Below are positions 57,901-64,000 of a DNA stretch of 64,000 nucleotides, piece after piece. The first letter of the stretch is position 1; every line of letters begins with the position of its first letter. Source of the DNA: Linnemannia elongata (taxonomy: Eukaryota; Mortierellomycota; Mortierellomycetes; Mortierellales; Mortierellaceae); assembly GCA_036320915.1 (NCBI GenBank), contig JAXBDG010000007.1, positions 930,001 through 994,000 on the forward strand, read 5' to 3'. The notes under the pieces are model-generated. The model was given only the letters and a program-made list of their open reading frames with translations. It was not told the origin of the DNA and did no database searches. The translations under genes and the position numbers were made by a program.

Positions 57901-60209
57901 CTACCAATGCGGACATAAAATACAATGTCGGTCCTTGCATGCGACGTAGAGGGTGTTGAGCGGGTATTGGTCGAGGAATATCTGATGCTGCGAGGATAAT
58001 GGCGTCCAAGAGTGATTTCCAGACATCCATGCACGATTTTAAATAATCAACAGAGACCTATTCACAGAATAAAGGAAAAGAAGGAGGGAGCCCATTAGCA
58101 TCCATGAAGAAAGTACACCATCGTTGATCGAGTCAAGCTTGGCACACGATGATTACCTTCTCTAAGGTGAATCGTGCAAATGACAGGAGGAAATCTGGCA
58201 CAGAGAGCCCCAGAACAGTTTCGGCTCGTTCCAAGTGCGACAGTGTGCAAAACAAGGACACAAAGTGCATAAACATTTGAAGGTAGCTATTTAAATGGAA
58301 GGAAATGGATGCATGTTTTTACGTCAGCACAAAATAATCACCTTGAATTCTCATTCAAACACCACTTAAGTTGTCAAAAAGGACGCCACAGTTTGTTTGC
58401 ATACCTCTCATCAATGTCGTCGATTCCATCCTTGACCTCGTTAAAGTACCGGATAAGGTCGGCGATGGTCCTCACGGCCATCGTAAGCGCTTCCTGGTTG
58501 ACTGCTAAAAATCCTGGTCTAGCCACCAATCCGTTCAAACAACTCAGCGCCAAGATGCCCAGATCGACTGTCTTGTTCTGATGTAGGGTTGAAAACTTGA
58601 GAACCATCGTGATAGATGCTGAAAACGATAGTTGACGAGGATCCAGTCCAGGACACGACAGTAGTGTTGTAAGACTCTTGAGTGCCAACAGACATGTCTT
58701 GCGTGTGTGAGAGTCCATCTTGCTCCCGCTGACAAACGTGGTTTCCATCGAACCCCGCCTGCTTTCCATCCTCGCCGCGGCATTGATGGAGCTCCTCCTC
58801 ATGGCCATTTGTCCCAATTCACTGATGGAGCCCATCCTTTGCCGTGCATGGTTCAAGAAGAGGCCGGATCCGACAGGTGACTGCGCTGAGTTCCATTGGT
58901 TGCTGGGGTCCTGACTGAGGGGATGCGAAGTCGAGTTGTTGGAGGGGTCGCCCAAGAACTGGTTCAGCGACTTGCGCAAAATGGTGGTGGGCGATTTTCC
59001 GTAAGAATACGATGCACCTTGGTCGGTGGGGCCTCCGTGAGGAGTTGACGACATGAAGCCACTGCTCATGGATCCCGGGACCGCCCTTGATCCTGAAAGC
59101 GAGTTTTGGAAAGAGCCATTCATTTGCACGAGTGGCGACTGTAGGTGTGAAGCAGCAGTGGTGCTGGGTCGTCTTCCAAAACTAGATGTGCCCCAAATGG
59201 AATGTTCCACAGGGGAGGGTGCGGGAGCCTCTGTCGAAAGAGGCGCTACCAATGTCTTGTTGTAGCATGCGTCGAGGTGTTGGACAATGAGACTCAGGAG
59301 ATCTGGCACTTGCTCCTTGAAGTGTTCCCAGAGATATCGCCTGTGTTGGGAGAGTGTCAGATGGGTCCGGTGAGATGAGCGTGAAGGACAGGTGCCTTCA
59401 AATTCCTGAACGACAGCCTCGAGCAGAGTCCATCCGAGGAGGGCATGGTTGTTGTTCTTGCTTTGGATGAGTCTGTGGATCTCTGAGAACAGGTCCTGAA
59501 ACCGATCCGGCCAGTCCAGAATGGCAATATCGGTGACGAGCTGGACAACCTTATTGAGGACAAAGGGCGAGAAGCTGTGTGTGGGTGCTACTGCTCCTAT
59601 CCCTGACGTTGGTATGTCTCCTCCCCCTCCTCCTCCTTGTCCTCCTGAAGTCAATTTCATTCCAATGCCTCCTCCCAGTCCGGCCGAGAGATTGGAGCCA
59701 GTCCTTGGTCCAAAATGCTGTTGCAGAAACTGGAGCAAGAATGACCGATTGGCATGCTGGAGAGCGGGGTCGAGGGCAGCCCACTCTTCCTGGATCCTCT
59801 TTTGAAACTGGGATGCAGCAAACCAGGCGAGGTAATCCGACCGGGCATTTGTGAGCATGTATCGACAATCGTCCAAGGATAGCCGTTGAGAGTCCAGCTG
59901 GGCCTCTAACGAATCAATCAAGAGAGCAAAATAAAATACCCACGTTATTTTTGCGGGTGAAGAGTGGAGTAAGAATAGAGCGTAATATTATGGGTTTCAT
60001 GGTCAGCCTGGAGATCGAAAGGAGAAAGAAGGGAGAGCAAAAGAAATAATGAATTCACGGGTGCGACATCACAAGATGGGCAAATGCGAGTGTGGGTCAT
60101 GATGAGTATGAGTGTGGTGTGTTAATTGTTGCTTACCGATAGTCTTTTTTCGGTCGGGCTGTGTAGTTGGCGAGAAGAACTCGGCCAGGAGGTGGTCGAG
60201 GGCATCCAT
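54918..60209 (-). CDS. XPO6: Exportin-6-like nuclear export receptor
   Basis: An importin-beta/HEAT-repeat karyopherin; exportin-6 carries profilin-actin out of the nucleus in animals. Exons on minus: 60209-60137, 59905-58405, 58286-58157, 58057-57743, 57657-57595, 57502 to about 57300, a short piece ending 57251, then 57205-56623, 56524-56428, 56321-56166 and 56077-54918. It is about 1.4 thousand residues, longer than human (1,125) because of low-complexity inserts. Family-like segments: DHLLAEFFSPTTQPDRKK at the start, NKVVQLVTDIAILDWPDRF, LGILALSCLNGLV, the SYLQMFMHFVSLF block and, near the C-terminus, RYFF followed by EFLKIVFGLALNHEQDLL. Order and spacing follow XPO6 rather than XPO4 or XPO7. 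Exon 6 to 7 could not be joined cleanly (see findings). Confidence 0.8.
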
Positions 60210-60864
60210 GGTTGTTTTGCTGTTTGTCAGGTGCGAATGGATGTGTGGAGTGTGAAATATGAGCTTTGAGGAGGAAAACGAGGGTGGTTGTTTGTTGGCG
60301 GAGGACGCGAGGTTGAGACTTTATGTAAAGGAAGAGGGGAATCGAGAAAAGAAAAGAAAAGAAAAAAAGGGACAAAGAACTAACAATGAGAAGAGAAGGA
60401 AAAAAAAAAAAAAAGGGCAGGAAAGGGTCCTCTTTTTGAATGGTTGTGCGACAGAGAGACAGCAAACAGCCCCACCTGACCTACGGAGTGAAGGAACGAA
60501 GGAGGAAGGGGATGGGATGGATGCGATAGGATGCGATGAGAGTGGGCTTTGTCCAATATGATGCGGTGGCGTATCTCGGCTCAGGGACACATAGGCAGGT
60601 AGAAGAGTAGAGAGACAGACAGCCTCGAATCAAGTCAAGATGTAATGTGTGAGAATTGAAGTTGTTGTTGGCGCTAAAGGACGAAGAGAAGTTGCGAAAG
60701 GGAGAAGCAGAAAGAGAAAGAGGGCAGGTAGAAGAGGGAGAAAGAGGACATCGAAACATAGAGAAGAAAACCTATGTACCCCACGTTTTGTACGGCTATT
60801 TTTTTTTTTTTTTTATTTTATTTCCAATATATAGAAAGTAGACAAACATTGCACTCCACCCGCT
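60210..60864. other. Intergenic between aminopeptidase 3' end and exportin start
   Basis: Purine-rich on + at 60340-60760, so CT-rich on the coding strand just upstream of the exportin start; probably its promoter and leader. No coding frame seen. Confidence 0.5.
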
Positions 60865-63800
60865 TTAGGCAAGGTAACCCTTGGACGAGAGCCATTCGCG
60901 CACATCCTCAGCATCGCGGGCAACCCACTTGGCATTCGACCGGATCACCTCCAGACTCTGCGCAATAGGACGGGAAATATCATTCACATTCTTGCCCTCA
61001 AAGAACTTTTCACAATCCTGTGCCATCTCCTCACTCGTGAACCGACCCACTCCTGCCTTCACAATATTGCCCAACAAAGCCATCGAACCCACATATCTCT
61101 TGGTCAACATGTCCCAGTTCTCCTTGATAAAGTCCCACAACGCATGGCGACTCGTGGGGTTACGCGACAATCTATTGCAAGGGAAAATAAACTCGTTGTT
61201 AGCGATACATCGATTTAAATTCATCATTCCATTATTCAAAGAACTTTCACCTTGTTTCTTACCCGGCCAAGACATAGGTAATATCCTGGGGCCTAACTTC
61301 CTCAGAGACGGCAAGCTTGAGCAACTGCTGGACAAGGGCAGGGTGACGGACAGTTGCCAAAGCTCCTATGGCTCCCAGCTTCTGATCCGTAGCAGTCGCC
61401 TCGCGCCAGCACTTCAGCACCTTCTCAAAGTCAGCCTCCTCTCCATGCAAGACCACAATCTCAAAGGCGGCACTCTGTAAGTTCTGGTTAAGAGCCTTGG
61501 CGTCTCCGCCAACATACGATGCAAATCGCTTCTGAGCCTCCTTCACCACAGCATCGTCTCCAGCACATCCAGCATTGGTGACCACAAGCTTGCGAAGAAG
61601 AGTCGAGCGGTAGTCATCCGAAGCCTGTGTCTCCCATCCCAACCTAGCAGCTGCCTTGGAGAAGAGCTTGCGTTGGAACTTTTGAAGCGCCTGCTGGAAA
61701 TCCTCGGCTTGTTGGTAAAAGACCGACGACAGGACGTTGACGCGCTCGGCAATGGCCACCCAGACGACATACTGGTCTTCATCCTCAAACGACTCCAAGA
61801 GTTCCAGAAGAGAGCTTGTCTTGATATGGCCACTCTTGCTCAATGCACCCAAATCAGCCAAAAGACCAACACGGTCATCCGAGGTGAAGAGAGGGTCCTT
61901 GGACTTGATGGACTGGCTGATGCGGGTCAAGGCAGCAGCAGGGTAGGCGGTGCGGAAGAATCCATTATACTTGGAGTTAACCTTGTAGTGTCCACCTTTC
62001 TCCAGCTTAAAAGTGGCCGACTCTTCTGTCAACATGGCTGACTTAGTCTTGCTGTCAGTTGGGGCGGGCTCGATACCCAAGGGAATAGTCCAGCGCGAGG
62101 TGTTCTCATCTGCTGAAAGGTCTCCCGACGACAGGTATCTGGACTGCTTGAAGGTCAAAGTGCTGGCATCAGCATCCTCCTCGACATCAACAACCGGGTA
62201 CTAATGAGAAAAGCCACGGAGTATAAGTCAGTCTGCTGATTTAAGTTCTTAAAAAATCAAGGTGAAAGACGTTCGACAGTGATCCTGTTAACATTGTCAT
62301 AAAGCCCTCTAACTTACGCCAACTTGCTTGATCCATGCATTCATAAACTGGCCAACATTGACACCCGAAGCCTCACTCAAGGCTGCCCATAGATCCTCAG
62401 TACTGGTGTTCTTGTAGGCGTGCTTCTTGATGTAGATGCGAATGCCCTCCAGGAATACATCCAGACCAAGATACGAACTCAGCATACGGATGCAAGAAGC
62501 CCCCTTGTAGTAGCTGATGGCGTCAAAGATCTGGTGGATCTCATGTGGGTGCTTGCAGGGGACCTCGATGGGGTGACTGCTCCTGAGTCCGTCCAAAGCC
62601 AAACCCATTTGGAATCCATCAGCAATAAAGTAGGACCAGTTGTCCCACTCGGGGAAGAACTTTGACACAGCCAAGTTGCCGACCCAGGTGGCGAATCCTT
62701 CGTTCAGCCAGAGGTAGTCCCACCAATCCATCGTGACCAAGTTTCCAAACCACTGATGTGCAATCTCGTGGCAAATGGTATACTAAATATATGGCATGTT
62801 GTCAACATGAGGAATAATTGGTTAGATATCATTTTCTTGCATCCTTAGATAGCTACTCACTTTTTTAAGGTGTTTCCAACTTACGGCAATGTGGCGCTTG
62901 TAGCTGAGATCGCTAGTCTTTTCGTTGAACAGGAGGCGGATGGCGCGATAAGTGACAAGACCCCAGTTCTCCATGGCGCCTGATTCAAAGTCAGGGATGG
63001 TGATAAGATCCATCTTAGGCAGAGGATAGGCGACACCGAACAGCTCAGTAAAGTACTCGAGTGCAAGAGGGGTCACTGACAGGGCAAACTCGGCCTCCTC
63101 GGTCTTTCCTGGTAGAACATAAACACGGCAAGTAATGGGCTTGGGCAAGTTCTTGGTCACGGTCTCGATGTACTCAAACTTGCCAACAATAAACGCCACC
63201 AGCTATCATGCCAAAGAAAAAGCCAAGGATCAGTTGATGTTTGTTTGAAAAAAAAGTGGGTCAGTGCATCGTCGGTGGTCTATCTGGAACCAAGGGACTT
63301 ACGTAGGTGCTCATCACTGGCGTGGTAGCAAACTTGACCTCCTTGAGAGGTCTCAATGGGCCGTCAACTGTGTCGCCCTTCTGGGCTGAAGGAACGTCGC
63401 CCTTCTGTGCAGAGGGAGCATCTCCCTTTTGCGTCGAAGGCACGTCTCCCTTTTGCGTCGAAGGCACGTCTCCCTTTTGTGTTGAAGGCACGTCTCCTTT
63501 CTGTGTGGAAGGCACATCTCCCTTTTGTGTGGAAAGCACATCCCCCTTTTGTGTCGAAGGCACATCTCCCTTCTGTGCAGAAGGGACGTCACCCTTTTGA
63601 GCTGAGGGAACGTCTCCTTTCTGAGCTGAGTCGCCCTTGACTTTTGCACTGTGTCCAACATCCTTCTCCGAGATGACGTTCATGTTCGACAAGGCAACAA
63701 GGTCTGTAGGCACGCGCAGGGTCACATCAAACGTAGCCTTGATCGCAGGCTAAAAACATGCACAAAATAACAGAACAACAGGTCCATATTAGTCCATCAT

Positions 63801-64000
63801 CCTTACAGATGTCGGCATAGATACAAAAACACACACAGCCTTGAAAGAGCCTATCTCTCTCGCTCAAATGTACCTCGTCCCAGCAAGGGAATGCCTTGCG
63901 AGCATCTGTGGCTTCAAACTGAGTAGTGGCAATGTAGTGGGTCTTGCCAGCATCATCCTTGAACGAGCTTCGGTAGAATCCGTTCATGCTCTCGTTCAGA
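60865..64000 (-). CDS. M1-family zinc aminopeptidase (Aap1/puromycin-sensitive type), 5' end missing
   Basis: Cleaves N-terminal residues from peptides; no signal peptide can be judged because the N-terminus lies beyond base 64000. Exons on minus: 64000-63874 (partial), 63749-63303, 63202-62885, 62782-62318, 62200-61263 and 61171-60865, phases consistent, 866 codons visible. GAMENWGL (exopeptidase motif) and [13 protein letters not shown] with downstream NEGFA (zinc site HExxH-x18-E) are intact, and the catalytic Tyr region [10 protein letters not shown] follows. The 3' half is the ERAP1_C-like helical domain ending SKGYLA. Between [10 protein letters not shown] and [15 protein letters not shown], which are almost adjacent in relatives, lies an insert with 11 octapeptide repeats (see findings). 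Confidence 0.95.
63372..63635 (-). repeat. 11 x 24-bp coding minisatellite in the aminopeptidase
   Basis: Eleven in-register 24-bp units encode (S/A/T)QKGDVP-type octapeptides; Ala-Gln units at both ends and Thr-Gln units in the middle. Single units vary at third positions, so this is not a very recent expansion throughout. Confidence 0.95.

Noticed and set aside
63307..63600. Plus-strand repeat protein (CVEGTSPF units)
   Set aside because: Antisense of the aminopeptidase minisatellite; the repeat is a multiple of 3 so several frames stay open.
63372..63635. CRISPR-like array of 24-bp repeats
   Set aside because: Units are contiguous with no spacers, coding and eukaryotic.

Overview
This is nuclear DNA from a filamentous, early-diverging fungus. 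The best guess is the Mortierellomycota/Mucoromycotina side of the tree. The evidence is intron-rich genes with GT-AG introns (mostly 45-550 bp, a few longer), long homopolymer and CT/GT microsatellite tracts, GPI-anchored chitin deacetylases with fungal C-terminal signals, a copper-fist transcription factor, and an exportin-6 homologue that yeasts lack. The placement is inferred from gene content; no rRNA or marker gene is present to prove it.

Layout. 1-4818 has no convincing gene, but its left 1.7 kb is purine-rich on + and looks like the leader of a minus-strand gene off the left edge. 4819-7841 (-) encodes a mitochondrial 2-oxoacid dehydrogenase kinase (BCKDK/PDK family). 8540-13929 (-) encodes a Gyp5/EVI5-like TBC RabGAP. 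15662-17641 (+) encodes an Arg/Glu-repeat, disordered protein. 17700-19827 (-) is an alkaline ceramidase, divergently paired with the PP4 catalytic subunit at 20695-22468 (+). 24420-26180 (+) is a malate dehydrogenase ending in a peroxisomal AKL tripeptide. 27229-31293 (+) is a large intracellular LysM protein. After a 5.9 kb gene-poor stretch, 37152-40565 (+) encodes a copper-fist regulator.

A surface cluster follows on +: a small secreted GPI-type protein (43709-44005) and two tandem chitin deacetylases (45292-47145 and 48251-50055). The most unusual part is 50356-54650, a 4.3 kb inverted repeat. Each 1.3 kb arm carries an identical tRNA-Asp gene, a 0.4 kb MITE-like element and a poly(A)-ended ORF relic; an 0.8 kb element with its own terminal inverted repeats sits in the centre. 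54918-60209 (-) encodes exportin-6, and 60865-64000 (-, 5' end off the window) encodes an M1 aminopeptidase with 11 copies of an 8-residue repeat inserted in its N-terminal domain.

The genes are mostly unrelated housekeeping functions (mitochondrial carbon metabolism, Rab traffic, sphingolipid breakdown, phosphatase signalling, nuclear export, peptide turnover). The only functional cluster visible is cell-wall/surface: three neighbouring GPI-anchored secreted products. Gene models were built by hand from frame, splice-site and family fit; exon coordinates are in each entry.
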